Positions 45,606 through 54,410 of a stretch of DNA of 64,000 bases are shown one piece after another. The position numbers and the translations under genes were made by a program. The stretch comes from Mycobacterium sp. PSTR-4-N (GTDB lineage Bacteria > Actinomycetota > Actinomycetes > Mycobacteriales > Mycobacteriaceae): contig NZ_JAKRFN010000016.1 of assembly GCF_022348085.1 (NCBI RefSeq), positions 1 through 64,000 of the forward strand. Direction: 5' to 3'. The notes under the pieces were generated by a model. That model was given only the letters and a program-made list of their open reading frames with translations, searched no databases and was not told the origin of the DNA. Position 1 is the stretch's first letter; each line of letters opens with the position of its first letter.

Positions 45606-46631
45606 ATGAAACTCCCCAACCGATGGCGCGCAGTCGCCGCGCTGGCCCTGACCACCTCGCTCGTCGCGGCATGCGGCGGTGGCTCGAGCGATGTCGCGGG
45701 CGGCGACGGCGCGTCGGATGCCGACACGACCCTGACTCTGGTGGCCTATGCCGTACCGGAACCCGGGTGGTCCAAGATCATCCCGGCGTTCGCGGCCACC
45801 CCGGAGGGCAAGGGCGTGGCGGTGACGACGTCCTACGGCGCCTCCGGCGACCAGTCCCGCGCGGTGGTCGACGGCAAGCCCGCCGACCTCGTGAACTTCT
45901 CGGTCGAGCCCGACGTCACCCGCCTGGTCAAGGCGGACAAGGTGGCCAAGGACTGGAATGCCGGCGCCACAAAGGGCATCCCGTTCGGCTCGGTCGTGTC
46001 GCTGGTGGTCCGCAAGGGCAATCCCAAGAACATCCGGGACTGGGACGATCTGCTGCAGCCCGGTCTGGAGGTCGTCACGCCCAGCCCGCTGAGCTCTGGC
46101 TCGGCCAAGTGGAACCTGCTCGCGCCGTACGCGGCCAAGAGCGACGGTGGCAAGAACGCCCAGGCCGGACTCGATTTCGTCAACAAGCTGGTCACCGAGC
46201 ACGTCAAGACACGGCCGGGGTCGGGTCGCGAAGCCACCGACGTGTTCCTGCAGGGCTCCGGCGACGTCCTGATCTCCTATGAGAACGAGGCGATCAACGT
46301 CGAGCGGCAGGGTAAGCCCGTCGAGCACGTCAACCCGCCGCAGACGTTCAAGATCGAGAACCCGGTGGCGGTCACGACGACAAGCACCCATCAGCAGCAG
46401 GCCAACGCCCTGAAGAACTTCCTGTACACCCCGGAGGGGCAGAAGCTGTGGGCCGAGGCCGGCTTCCGCCCGGTCGACCCGGCGGTGGCAGCCCAGTTCG
46501 CCTCCGATTTCCCGACGCCGCAGAAGCTGTGGACGATCGCCGATCTGGGCGGCTGGTCCGACGTCGACCCGGCGCTGTTCGACAAGGACAACGGCTCGAT
46601 CACCAAGATCTACAAGCAGGCCACGGGATGA
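45606..46631 (+). CDS. subI: Sulfate-binding lipoprotein of the sulfate ABC transporter
   Basis: The 341-residue product has a lipobox SLVAAC (Cys23) and a sulfate-binding family domain with AYAVPEPGWSKIIPAF, TTSYGASGDQSRAV, DLVNFSVEPDV and GSGDVLISYENEA. It captures sulfate (or thiosulfate) outside the membrane for CysTWA. ATG 45606 has AAAGG six bases upstream. The stop overlaps cysT as ATGA. It is the first structural gene after the polycysteine leader, so expression should respond to cysteine supply. Confidence 0.93.
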   Translation: MKLPNRWRAVAALALTTSLVAACGGGSSDVAGGDGASDADTTLTLVAYAVPEPGWSKIIPAFAATPEGKGVAVTTSYGASGDQSRAVVDGKPADLVNFSVEPDVTRLVKADKVAKDWNAGATKGIPFGSVVSLVVRKGNPKNIRDWDDLLQPGLEVVTPSPLSSGSAKWNLLAPYAAKSDGGKNAQAGLDFVNKLVTEHVKTRPGSGREATDVFLQGSGDVLISYENEAINVERQGKPVEHVNPPQTFKIENPVAVTTTSTHQQQANALKNFLYTPEGQKLWAEAGFRPVDPAVAAQFASDFPTPQKLWTIADLGGWSDVDPALFDKDNGSITKIYKQATG

Positions 46632-47476
46632 CCGCGATCGCCGCAGCGCCTCCAGCACCGCCTGCGCCCCGGCGCGGGCGAAACCGCCACGGCAGTACGT
46701 CGCTGCGCGTCGGCGCCGCGACACTGTGGTTGTCGGTCATCGTGCTGCTCCCGCTCGCGGCGATCGTCTGGCAGTCCGCGACGGGGGGATGGCGTGCCTT
46801 CTGGCTTGCCATCACCTCGAACGCGGCCATCGAGTCTTTCCGGGTGACGCTCGTGACCTCGGTGGGCGTGACGCTGATCAACGCACTGTTCGGGCTGATC
46901 GTCGCATGGGTGCTCACCCGCGACGATTTCGTGGGCAAGCGCCTGGTCGACGCGGTGATCGACCTGCCGTTCGCGCTGCCCACGATCGTGGCCAGCCTGG
47001 TCATGCTCGCGCTCTACGGCCCCAACAGCCCCGTCGGACTGCACCTGCAGCAGACGCAGTGGGGTATCGGGGTAGCGCTGCTGTTCGTCACGCTCCCGTT
47101 CGTGGTGCGGTCCGTGCAGCCGGTGCTGCTCGAACTCGACCGCGAGGTGGAGGAGGCGGCCGCGTCGCTGGGCGCCAACAATTACCTGATCTTCACGAAG
47201 GTGATCGTGCCCGCGCTGCTGCCCTCGCTGCTGTCCGGTGCGGGCCTTGCGTTCTCGCGGGCGATCGGCGAGTTCGGGTCCGTGGTGCTCATCGGTGGCG
47301 CGATACCCGGCGAGACCGAAGTGTCCTCGCAGTGGATCCGCACGCTCATCGAGAACGACGATCGGGTCGGTGCCGCGGCGATCTCGATCGTGCTGCTGGC
47401 GGTCTCGTTCGTCGTGCTGTTCGTGTTGCGGGCGCTCGGCGCCCGGGCCGCCAAGCGGGACGAGCTCGCAGAATGA
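46628..47476 (+). CDS. cysT: Sulfate ABC transporter permease CysT
   Basis: The 282-residue protein has an N-terminal Pro/Arg-rich stretch, six membrane helices and the permease loop EEAAASLGANNYLIFTKVIVP, typical of sulfate/molybdate permeases. ATG 46628 overlaps the subI stop as ATGA and the stop overlaps cysW likewise. It forms the channel with CysW. Confidence 0.92.
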   Translation: MTAIAAAPPAPPAPRRGRNRHGSTSLRVGAATLWLSVIVLLPLAAIVWQSATGGWRAFWLAITSNAAIESFRVTLVTSVGVTLINALFGLIVAWVLTRDDFVGKRLVDAVIDLPFALPTIVASLVMLALYGPNSPVGLHLQQTQWGIGVALLFVTLPFVVRSVQPVLLELDREVEEAAASLGANNYLIFTKVIVPALLPSLLSGAGLAFSRAIGEFGSVVLIGGAIPGETEVSSQWIRTLIENDDRVGAAAISIVLLAVSFVVLFVLRALGARAAKRDELAE

Positions 47477-48285
47477 TCCTGTCCCCGGCCGTCAAACTCC
47501 TGCTGCGGTGGGTCGCCATCGCCTATGTCGGCATCCTCGTCCTGGTGCCGGTCGGGCTGATCCTGTGGCGCACCTTCTCGCCGGGGCTCGGGGCGTTCTT
47601 CGCCTCCGTCGGCACCCCGGCGGCGATCTCGGCGCTACAGCTGTCCCTGCTGGTGGTCGCGATCGTCGTGCCACTCAATGTGCTGTTCGGGGTTCCGACG
47701 GCGTTGGTGTTGGCGCGCAATCGTTTTCGCGGGAAGAGCGTCCTGCAGGCCGTCATCGATCTGCCGTTCGCGGTGTCCCCGGTGGTCGTCGGTGTCGCGC
47801 TGATCCTGCTCTGGGGATCGGCGGGGCTGTTCGGTTTCGTCGAGAACGACTTCGGGCTCAAGATCATCTTCAGCTTCCCCGGCATCGTGCTGGCCAGCGT
47901 GTTCGTCACCGTGCCGTTCGTCATCCGCGAGGTCGAGCCCGTGCTGCACGAAATCGGCACCGATCAGGAGGAAGCCTCGGCCACGCTGGGCGCGCAGTGG
48001 TGGCAGACGTTCTGGCGCATCACGCTCCCGTCGATCCGCTGGGGTCTGACGTACGGCATCGTGCTGACCGTCGCGCGCACCCTGGGTGAGTTCGGCGCGG
48101 TCATCATGGTGTCGTCCAACCTGCCGGGCCAGTCGCAAACCCTGACGCTGCTGGTCGCCGACCGCTACAACCGGGGTACCGAATACGGTGCCTACACGAT
48201 CGCCACGCTGTTGATGAGCGTCGCCGTCCTGGTTCTGGTCGCCCAGGTGCTCCTCGACGCCCGCCGAACCAAGGCCGCACAATGA
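47473..48285 (+). CDS. cysW: Sulfate ABC transporter permease CysW
   Basis: The 270-residue product has six helices and the loop QEEASATLGAQWWQTFWRI, with RTLGEFGAVIMVSSNLPGQ after it, a segment conserved in CysW. ATG 47473 overlaps the cysT stop as ATGA. A 12-codon frame begins at its own stop (ATGA) and ends at the cysA start (ATGA); see 48282-48320. Confidence 0.92.
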   Translation: MILSPAVKLLLRWVAIAYVGILVLVPVGLILWRTFSPGLGAFFASVGTPAAISALQLSLLVVAIVVPLNVLFGVPTALVLARNRFRGKSVLQAVIDLPFAVSPVVVGVALILLWGSAGLFGFVENDFGLKIIFSFPGIVLASVFVTVPFVIREVEPVLHEIGTDQEEASATLGAQWWQTFWRITLPSIRWGLTYGIVLTVARTLGEFGAVIMVSSNLPGQSQTLTLLVADRYNRGTEYGAYTIATLLMSVAVLVLVAQVLLDARRTKAAQ

Positions 48286-48320
48286 GTTCCGTCCACCATC
48301 TGGGAGTCATGTCCTCATGA
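48282..48320 (+). CDS. 12-codon bridging ORF between cysW and cysA
   Basis: ATG 48282 overlaps the cysW stop as ATGA. Twelve codons later, TGA 48318-48320 overlaps the cysA ATG 48317 as ATGA. The frame therefore spans the 31-base gap exactly and could keep ribosomes coupled from cysW into cysA. The peptide (ending HLGVMSS) has no recognisable function. Confidence 0.4.
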   Translation: MSSVHHLGVMSS

Positions 48321-49369
48321 GCAACGCGATCACCGTCTCCGGTGCGAACAAGCGCTACGGCGATTTCGCCGCGCTCGACAATGTCGACTTCGTCGTGCCT
48401 GCCGGATCGCTGACCGCACTGCTCGGCCCCAGCGGATCGGGCAAGTCGACGCTGCTGCGCGCCATCGCCGGCCTCGACGAACCGGACTCCGGCACGATCA
48501 CGATCCACGGCCGTGACGTCACCGACGTGCCGCCGCAGAAGCGCGGCATCGGGTTCGTCTTCCAGCACTACGCCGCGTTCAAGCATCTGACGGTGCGGGA
48601 GAACGTCGCCTTCGGACTCAAGATCCGCAAACGGCCCAAGGCGGAGATCGCGAGCAAGGTCGACAACCTGCTCGAGGTGGTGGGGCTCGCCGGGTTCCAG
48701 ACCCGCTATCCCAATCAGCTCTCCGGGGGGCAGCGTCAGCGGATGGCGCTGGCGCGTGCGCTGGCCGTCGATCCGCACGTGCTGTTGCTCGACGAACCCT
48801 TCGGCGCGCTCGACGCCAAGGTGCGCGAGGATCTGCGCGCATGGCTGCGCCGCCTGCACGACGAGGTGCACGTGACCACCGTGCTGGTGACCCACGATCA
48901 GCAGGAGGCGCTCGACGTCGCCGACCGCATCGCCGTGCTCAACAAGGGTCGTATCGAGCAGGTCGGCTCACCCACCGATGTCTACGACCGGCCGGCCAAT
49001 GCGTTCGTGATGGGTTTCCTCGGCGCGGTCTCCACGCTGAACGGGGCGCTGGTGCGCCCGCACGACATCCGTGTGGGCCGCAACCCGGACATGGCGATCG
49101 CCAACGGCGATGACTCGGTGCAGTCCGCCGGCGTCACCAAGGCGACCATCGACCGCATCGTGATGCTCGGCTTCGAGGTTCGGGTGGAACTCACCAGCGC
49201 TGCCACGCGCACGCCGTTCACCGCGCAGATCACCCGCGGCGACGCCGAGGCGTTGGCGCTGCGGCCCGGCGACACCGTCTACGTGCGCGCCACGAGGGTG
49301 CCGCGGCTGCCCGAGGACGTGCGGACCGCGGCCGACGTGACCGACGGCGAGCCCGCGCAGCTCCGGTGA
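48317..49369 (+). CDS. cysA: Sulfate ABC transporter ATP-binding protein
   Basis: The 350-residue protein has Walker A GPSGSGKST (residues 37-45), signature LSGGQRQRMALARAL, Walker B VLLLDEPFGALDA, H-loop VTHDQQEA and a C-terminal TOBE-like regulatory region. It powers sulfate import through CysTW. It ends immediately before the stop of the convergent CstR-like gene (no gap). Order subI-cysT-cysW-cysA is the standard mycobacterial operon. Confidence 0.94.
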   Translation: MSNAITVSGANKRYGDFAALDNVDFVVPAGSLTALLGPSGSGKSTLLRAIAGLDEPDSGTITIHGRDVTDVPPQKRGIGFVFQHYAAFKHLTVRENVAFGLKIRKRPKAEIASKVDNLLEVVGLAGFQTRYPNQLSGGQRQRMALARALAVDPHVLLLDEPFGALDAKVREDLRAWLRRLHDEVHVTTVLVTHDQQEALDVADRIAVLNKGRIEQVGSPTDVYDRPANAFVMGFLGAVSTLNGALVRPHDIRVGRNPDMAIANGDDSVQSAGVTKATIDRIVMLGFEVRVELTSAATRTPFTAQITRGDAEALALRPGDTVYVRATRVPRLPEDVRTAADVTDGEPAQLR

Positions 49370-49645
49370 TCAGGCCAGGGCCAGGAACAGCTTCTCCAGC
49401 TCGTCGACACTCATCTCGCGGGTGCCGCCGTCGGAGGCCTTGCCTTCGGTGACGCACTCCCGCAGACCCGTCGCGACGATCTTGAATCCGGCACGGTCGA
49501 GAGCTCGCGACACCGCGGCGAGCTGAGTCACCACGTCCTTGCACTCCCGGCCCTGCTCGATCATCGAGATCACACCGGCGAGCTGTCCTTGGGCTCGGCG
49601 GAGTCTGTTCAAGACAGCGCCAATGGCTTCTTCGTCACCGACCAT
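49370..49645 (-). CDS. CsoR/CstR-family thiol-sensing repressor
   Basis: The 91-residue helical protein is of the DUF156/CsoR family (LRRAQGQLAGVISMIEQGRECKDVVTQLAAV). CsoR copper sensors use Cys-His-Cys. Here the first Cys (RECKD, ~residue 34) and the last Cys (LRECV, ~63) are kept, but the His site is a non-His residue (VATGLREC). That two-cysteine pattern is typical of CstR, which senses persulfides through a disulfide or polysulfide bridge. ATG 49645 follows AAAGGA. It is next to a persulfide dioxygenase-rhodanese gene, and matching palindromes lie upstream of both, so autoregulation and control of that gene are likely. Confidence 0.82.
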   Translation of the reverse strand: MVGDEEAIGAVLNRLRRAQGQLAGVISMIEQGRECKDVVTQLAAVSRALDRAGFKIVATGLRECVTEGKASDGGTREMSVDELEKLFLALA

Positions 49646-49687
49646 GACGGGTCCTTTCCGCACGAGGTTCGAGGGTGTCCGCGATCC

Positions 49688-49701
49688 TACCCGTGGGGGT
49701 A
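49688..49701. promoter_or_regulatory. CstR/CsoR-type operator upstream of the repressor gene
   Basis: TACCC-GTGG-GGGTA has five-base inverted arms around four bases and lies 43 bases upstream of the repressor start. The same layout, ATACCC-n4-GGGTAT, occurs twice before the dioxygenase gene. This is the usual CsoR/CstR operator style with G and C tracts. Confidence 0.65.
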
Positions 49702-49737
49702 TAACAGGCGAGGCGGGCAGAACAATCCCGGCTCGGC

Positions 49738-51126
49738 TCAGGCGTTCTGGGTGATCTCGGACCAGGCGCCGAATCCGCCCAGGATGTCGCTGACGTCGGC
49801 GAACCCGTTGCGGCGCAGTACACTTGCCGCCACGGACGAACGGTAGCCGCCGGCGCAGTAGACGACGGTGGGGGCTGCCGGATCCAATTCCGCGAGCCGG
49901 CCGGGCAATTGGCCGACGGGAATGTTGACCGCGCCGGGGATGCTGCCTGCCTGCACCTCGCCGGGATTGCGGACGTCGACGACCTGCAGATCGGTGATGG
50001 TAGCCGCTCGCTGACCGAAGTCCTTGGCGGACAACCGCGATGCCATCTTCACCTGGTCTGGATGCGCGAGCATCGCCTGTTCGGGGTTCTCGAGATGGCC
50101 GATCACACGGTCGAACCCGATGCGGGCCAACCTGTTCTTCCCTTCGAGCTCGTGACCGGGTTCGGTGATCAGCACGATGTCGTTGTCCGGCGTCACGACC
50201 GAACCCGCGAATTCGGCGTAGCGGCCCTCGAGTCCGATGTTGATCGCCTGGCGGAAATGGCCCTGGGCGAACTCGACCGGACTGCGGCCGTCGACCAGGA
50301 CCGCGCCGTCGGCCAGCCGGTCGGCCATCTCGTCGTAGGTCAGGGCGGGGGGCATCCGATCCTCGTCGAGCAGCGCGCGGTCCTTGCGGTTCAACGTCGC
50401 GTCATAGGCGAAGTATCCGGGCGCGGGCGGCTGGCCCTCGGTGACCAGGGCGATGAACGTCTCCCGGTCCGGGGCGGTCAACGCGTAGTTCCACCGCTTC
50501 TGCTCGCCGATCGTCGACCACAGCTCCGTGGAGAGGTTCTTGCCGCACGCCGACCCGGCGCCGTGGGCGGGGTAGACGCGGGTCGCGTCAGGAAGGGTCA
50601 TCAGCTTGTCGCGCAACGAGTCGTAGAGCATCGTGGCGAGCTCCTCGCGGGAGTAGCCGACCGACGCGAGCAGGTCGGGCCGGCCGACGTCGCCGATGAA
50701 CAGGGTGTCGCCGGTCAGCACGCCGTAGGGAACCGTGTCAGCGGCGCGTTCGTAGACGACCACGCTCATCGACTCGGGCGTGTGCCCGGGGGTGTGCCGG
50801 AATTCCAGCGTGACTCCGCCGGCGGGACCGAGGGCGTAGCGCTGCCCGTCCTCGACGCCCATGACGTCGAATTCGGGTGCGGCGACCGAGGAGTACACGA
50901 TCGTGGCCCCGGTCGCATCGGCGAGCTCCAAATGGCCGGACAGGAAGTCGGCGTGGAAGTGGGTCTCGATCACCAGGTCGATGTGCATGCCCAGCTCGCG
51001 TGCGTCGGCGAGGTACTCCGACACGTCACGCTGTGGGTCGACGACCGCGGCGCGGCCGGACGTCTCGTCACCGATCAGGTACGAGGCGTGCGACAGGCAG
51101 TCGAGGTAGTACTGGATGAACTTCAT
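49738..51126 (-). CDS. CstB-like persulfide dioxygenase-rhodanese fusion
   Basis: The 462-residue product has an N-terminal metallo-beta-lactamase domain of the ETHE1 persulfide dioxygenase type (THFHADF near residue 56, HTPGHTPES, TGDTLF, YPAHGAGS). Two rhodanese-like domains follow. The first (~260-350) lacks a catalytic Cys (DGRSPVEFAQGH), and the last (~365-460) has the active Cys in VVYCAGGYRS. This is the CstB plan, which converts persulfides to thiosulfate. It probably detoxifies sulfide made when sulfate is reduced. It lies between the CstR-like gene and two operators. Confidence 0.88.
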   Translation of the reverse strand: MKFIQYYLDCLSHASYLIGDETSGRAAVVDPQRDVSEYLADARELGMHIDLVIETHFHADFLSGHLELADATGATIVYSSVAAPEFDVMGVEDGQRYALGPAGGVTLEFRHTPGHTPESMSVVVYERAADTVPYGVLTGDTLFIGDVGRPDLLASVGYSREELATMLYDSLRDKLMTLPDATRVYPAHGAGSACGKNLSTELWSTIGEQKRWNYALTAPDRETFIALVTEGQPPAPGYFAYDATLNRKDRALLDEDRMPPALTYDEMADRLADGAVLVDGRSPVEFAQGHFRQAINIGLEGRYAEFAGSVVTPDNDIVLITEPGHELEGKNRLARIGFDRVIGHLENPEQAMLAHPDQVKMASRLSAKDFGQRAATITDLQVVDVRNPGEVQAGSIPGAVNIPVGQLPGRLAELDPAAPTVVYCAGGYRSSVAASVLRRNGFADVSDILGGFGAWSEITQNA

Positions 51127-51140
51127 CGTTCGTCTCCTTC

Positions 51141-51156
51141 ATACCCAGTGGGGTAT
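51141..51156. promoter_or_regulatory. CstR-type operator 1 upstream of the persulfide dioxygenase gene
   Basis: ATACCC-AGTG-GGGTAT has perfect six-base arms and lies 15 bases upstream of ATG 51126, close enough to block ribosome access or promoter use. It matches the operator next to the repressor gene. Confidence 0.7.
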
Positions 51157-51176
51157 CTATTCCGATATCACGAAGT

Positions 51177-51194
51177 TATACCCCCCCGGGTATA
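51177..51194. promoter_or_regulatory. CstR-type operator 2 upstream of the persulfide dioxygenase gene
   Basis: TATACCC-CCCC-GGGTATA has perfect seven-base arms. Its centre is about 37 bases from that of operator 1, so two repressor assemblies may bind cooperatively. It lies in the short gap before the CNNM gene. Confidence 0.7.
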
Positions 51195-51218
51195 GGGTCA
51201 AGGAGTGGGCGGTGTGAG

Positions 51219-52223
51219 CTACGCCGCGTCGATGGCCAGCAGCCGGTGCATGACATCGGTCAGGGTCAGCACCGCGACCCCGCCCGCCGTCGGCACCACC
51301 GCCAGGTGCGTGCGCGTGCTCTGCATCAGCTGCAGGGCGTCGTAGATCGGCATGTCCGCAGCCAACGTCACCGCGGGACGCATCAGCTCGCGAGCGCACG
51401 CGGTGGAGGCCAGGGCGTCGCGGACGTGCACGACGCCGAGCACGGTGCCGCTTTCCCTGCCGCCCACCAGGAGTCGCAGGTGACCAGACTCTCGTGCGGC
51501 GGAACGCATGTGGCCGGTATCGGCGTCGGGGGTGACCCAGCCGGTCGGCGCGGCCGGACGTGCCAGCTCGCCGACCCGCAAGCCGTCCAGCTCGAGCGCG
51601 CTGGACAGGTTCGCGTGGTAGTCGGCGTCGAGGGTGCCGGTGGTCGCGGAGTGCTCCACCAGCTGGCGCAGCGTCTCGGGGTCCTGGCTGTCGGCCAGTT
51701 CGTCCACCGGGGCGACGTCGACGCGGCGCAGGCACCAGTTCGCCGCCTGGTTCAACGCGTGCAGCAGGGGACGGGTGAGGAACATGAACCCGCGCATCGG
51801 TGCCGCGAGCAGAGCGGCTGACCGCTCCGGATGGGCGATCGCCCAGGACTTGGGCGCCATCTCGCCGATCACCAAGTGCAGGAACGTCACGATCGCCAGA
51901 GCCAGCACGAACCCGCCGACGTCGGCGATCCAGGGTGGCGCGCCGACGGTCTGCAGCCACGGCGAAAGGGCATAGTGCACAGCCGGTTTGGTGATCGCTC
52001 CGAGTAGCAGGGTGCAGGCGGTGATGCCGAGCTGCGCTCCTGCCAGCACCACCGACAGCTCGGATGCACTGCGCAGCGCAGCCCTTGCGCCGCGACTGTC
52101 GGCGGCCGCGTCGCCGAGTCGGCTGCGCCGTGCGGCGATCAACGAGAACTCGACGGCGACGAAGAAGGCGCTCAACGCGATCAGCGCCGCAGTGATCGCA
52201 GAGATCGACCAGAGATCAGACAT
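51219..52223 (-). CDS. CNNM/HlyC-type transmembrane protein with CBS domains (short form)
   Basis: The 334-residue protein has a CNNM-type membrane domain of about four helices (AFFVAVEFSLIAARRSRL, VIGEMAPKSWAIAHPE) and CBS-like sequence from ~200 onward, but no C-terminal CorC_HlyC domain. CNNM relatives are linked to magnesium and other ion transport. Its start overlaps the stop of the larger paralog upstream by eight bases, so the two are probably made together as a pair. Confidence 0.8.
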   Translation of the reverse strand: MSDLWSISAITAALIALSAFFVAVEFSLIAARRSRLGDAAADSRGARAALRSASELSVVLAGAQLGITACTLLLGAITKPAVHYALSPWLQTVGAPPWIADVGGFVLALAIVTFLHLVIGEMAPKSWAIAHPERSAALLAAPMRGFMFLTRPLLHALNQAANWCLRRVDVAPVDELADSQDPETLRQLVEHSATTGTLDADYHANLSSALELDGLRVGELARPAAPTGWVTPDADTGHMRSAARESGHLRLLVGGRESGTVLGVVHVRDALASTACARELMRPAVTLAADMPIYDALQLMQSTRTHLAVVPTAGGVAVLTLTDVMHRLLAIDAA

Positions 52224-53598
52224 CGTGCTCCGCCCGTGGTCTCGCGTCAGTGACGGCCACGCTCAGGTGCACGTGCGCCGGGACGCGCCGCTGGACGGCG
52301 CGGATCTCGGCGACGAGCGCCCGTTCGCCGGGTGGTTGGGTGCTCAGGAAATCGGACGGTTCGGCGGGCAGGGGCACCGACACCCGATCGCCGACAGCAG
52401 GCAAACCGTCGGCGTGTGCGATCACCATGCCCGCGACCGTCTCGTAGTCGCCGGTGGGCAGTGTCACGCCCAGCAGGCGCTCGGCCTCGTCCACCGGGAG
52501 GTCGCCGGTCACCACCCAGCCATCGGCGAGCTCGGTGACCGGCTCGTCGCGGTCCGCCCCGTCGTGCTCGTCGTCGATGTCGCCGACCAGCTCCTCGGCC
52601 AGATCCTCCATCGTCACGATCCCGGCGAAGCCGCCGAACTCATCGATGACGATCGCCATCTCCTCCCGTGAATCCGCAAGCACGCGAACGACGTTCGGCA
52701 ACGGCAGCGTCTCGGGTACGACCACGGCCCGTCGACAGTGATCCGCCGCGGTGCCCGAGGGTGGGTCCGCCGACAGGAGGTCGTGCAGGTGGATGACGCC
52801 GACGACGTCGTCGTGTCCGGCCGCGACGACCGGATAGCGGGTGTGGGCGCACCCCATGCGGGACAGCACATCTGCCACCGGCTCGGTGTCGAGCACCGTG
52901 TCGACGCGGGCCCGCGGGACCATCGCGTGCCGGGCCGTGGAGGTGGGGAAGTCGAGGATCCGGTCCAACAGTGTGGACAGCCCGGCCGGAATCTCGCCCG
53001 CCGCACGCGATGTCGCGACGATGTGCGCCACGTCGCGGGGGGTGGCGGAGTGCTCGACATCGTGCACCGGTTCGATGCGCAGCGCGCGCAACAGCAGGTT
53101 CGACGACTGATCGAACAGCCAGATCAGCCAGCCGAACACCGTCAGATACGCGGTGGTGGACCAGGCCAGCCGGCGGGCGAGCTGCTCGGGCCGGGCGAGC
53201 GCGAGGTTCTTGGGGAACAGCTCGCCGAACAGCATCTGGATCACCGTCGAGACACCGATCGCGGCGACGCCGCCGATCGCGATGGCGATCGCCATCGGAA
53301 GCCCCGAACCACCCAGCAGGGTCTCCAGGCCGCGGCCGATCAGCGGTTCCGCGGCGTACCCGACCAGCAGTCCGGTGACGGTGATGCCCAGCTGCGCGCC
53401 CGAGAGCATGAACGACGTTCGTCGGGTCACCGTCAGCGCGCGTTCGGCGGCGCGGTCACCGGCGTCGGCGCGGGCCTTCAGGCGCGACCGGTCGACCGCC
53501 ATGTAGGCGAACTCCTGAGCGACGAAGTATCCCGTCGCCACGGTGATCGCGAAAACCACGACAAGGCCCAGCAGAATTGCAGCAACGGCGGTCAGCAT
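52216..53598 (-). CDS. CNNM/CorC-type transmembrane protein with CBS and HlyC domains
   Basis: The 460-residue protein has an N-terminal CNNM domain (YFVAQEFAYMAVDRSRLKARA, MLFGELFPKNLALARPE), a CBS pair (~200-340, with the acidic EFGGFAGIVTMEDLAEELVG segment), and a C-terminal CorC_HlyC domain (~370-450). It is the longer member of the tandem pair with the next gene. Such pairs are found in mycobacteria (Rv1841c/Rv1842c type). A role in Mg2+ or metal homeostasis is inferred from the family. Confidence 0.82.
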   Translation of the reverse strand: MLTAVAAILLGLVVVFAITVATGYFVAQEFAYMAVDRSRLKARADAGDRAAERALTVTRRTSFMLSGAQLGITVTGLLVGYAAEPLIGRGLETLLGGSGLPMAIAIAIGGVAAIGVSTVIQMLFGELFPKNLALARPEQLARRLAWSTTAYLTVFGWLIWLFDQSSNLLLRALRIEPVHDVEHSATPRDVAHIVATSRAAGEIPAGLSTLLDRILDFPTSTARHAMVPRARVDTVLDTEPVADVLSRMGCAHTRYPVVAAGHDDVVGVIHLHDLLSADPPSGTAADHCRRAVVVPETLPLPNVVRVLADSREEMAIVIDEFGGFAGIVTMEDLAEELVGDIDDEHDGADRDEPVTELADGWVVTGDLPVDEAERLLGVTLPTGDYETVAGMVIAHADGLPAVGDRVSVPLPAEPSDFLSTQPPGERALVAEIRAVQRRVPAHVHLSVAVTDARPRAEHDV

Positions 53599-53690
53599 GT
53601 GACCGCCTCGGGTCTATGAGGGTGCATCGAGTCCTTGCTCGTGAGCCGTCAGGTGGCACCGAGCGTACCGAAGTCCGGGATATTCGCTGG

Positions 53691-54410
53691 TCAGGCCGCC
53701 GCGTGGGCAGAGCGGGCCGCGTCGAAGCGATCCAGCACCGTCTCCGCGACCTGGCGGTGGGCCCCCAGCGGGGCCGACATCGGGATGCCTTCCCGCCGCG
53801 CGAACGCCGCGACCCGGTCGGTGATGCGGCCCGGCGCGAGGAACCAGGGCGCGAAGACCAGCCGCGTCACCCCGCGCTGTCGAAGGTGGGCGACCGCCTC
53901 GGCCGGAGACGGCGACGGACCGGTGGCGAACGCCGTCGTGGCCGCCCACCGGGTGGTGAGCACCACCTCGCGCGCGACTGCCGCGGTACGGACATTGGCC
54001 TGGGAATGTGAGGAGCCGACCGCGGTGACGATCACACCGACATCCGGATCCAGGCGCGACAACCCCGCCTGCTCGAGCCGTTGCCGCAGCACCGCGATCA
54101 GGCGTTCGTCCTCGCCCAGCACGGCGCCCAGGCGGGCGCCCGCGCCGGACTCGGCGATCATCGCCGGAATGTCGACGCGCGCATGGTAGGCGTCGGCGAG
54201 CAGCAGCGGAACGACGATGGCGCGGCCGCGCGGCACCTCACGCAACACGTCGACGAGGTTCGGTGCGGTCTGCTCGCAGAACGCCACCCGGACGTCGACC
54301 CCGGGTCGCACGCGGCGAACGCACTCCGCGATCGCACGCACTGTCGCGGCCGAGCGAGGATCGGCACTGCCGTGCGCCGTCAGCACCAGCGAGTCCGGCG
54401 AGGGAGTCAC
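53691..54410 (-). CDS. Sirohydrochlorin ferrochelatase (SirB/CbiX-like)
   Basis: The 239-residue product begins SLVLTAHGSADPRSAATVRAI, with the catalytic His in TAHGS and a second conserved His in ADAYHARVDIP, typical of CbiX/SirB chelatases. It would insert iron into sirohydrochlorin to make siroheme, the cofactor of the sulfite reductase encoded two genes upstream. GTG 54410 overlaps the cysH stop as GTGA, so chelatase, APS reductase and sulfite reductase are made together. M. tuberculosis has Rv2393 here, from memory. Confidence 0.85.
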   Translation of the reverse strand: MTPSPDSLVLTAHGSADPRSAATVRAIAECVRRVRPGVDVRVAFCEQTAPNLVDVLREVPRGRAIVVPLLLADAYHARVDIPAMIAESGAGARLGAVLGEDERLIAVLRQRLEQAGLSRLDPDVGVIVTAVGSSHSQANVRTAAVAREVVLTTRWAATTAFATGPSPSPAEAVAHLRQRGVTRLVFAPWFLAPGRITDRVAAFARREGIPMSAPLGAHRQVAETVLDRFDAARSAHAAA

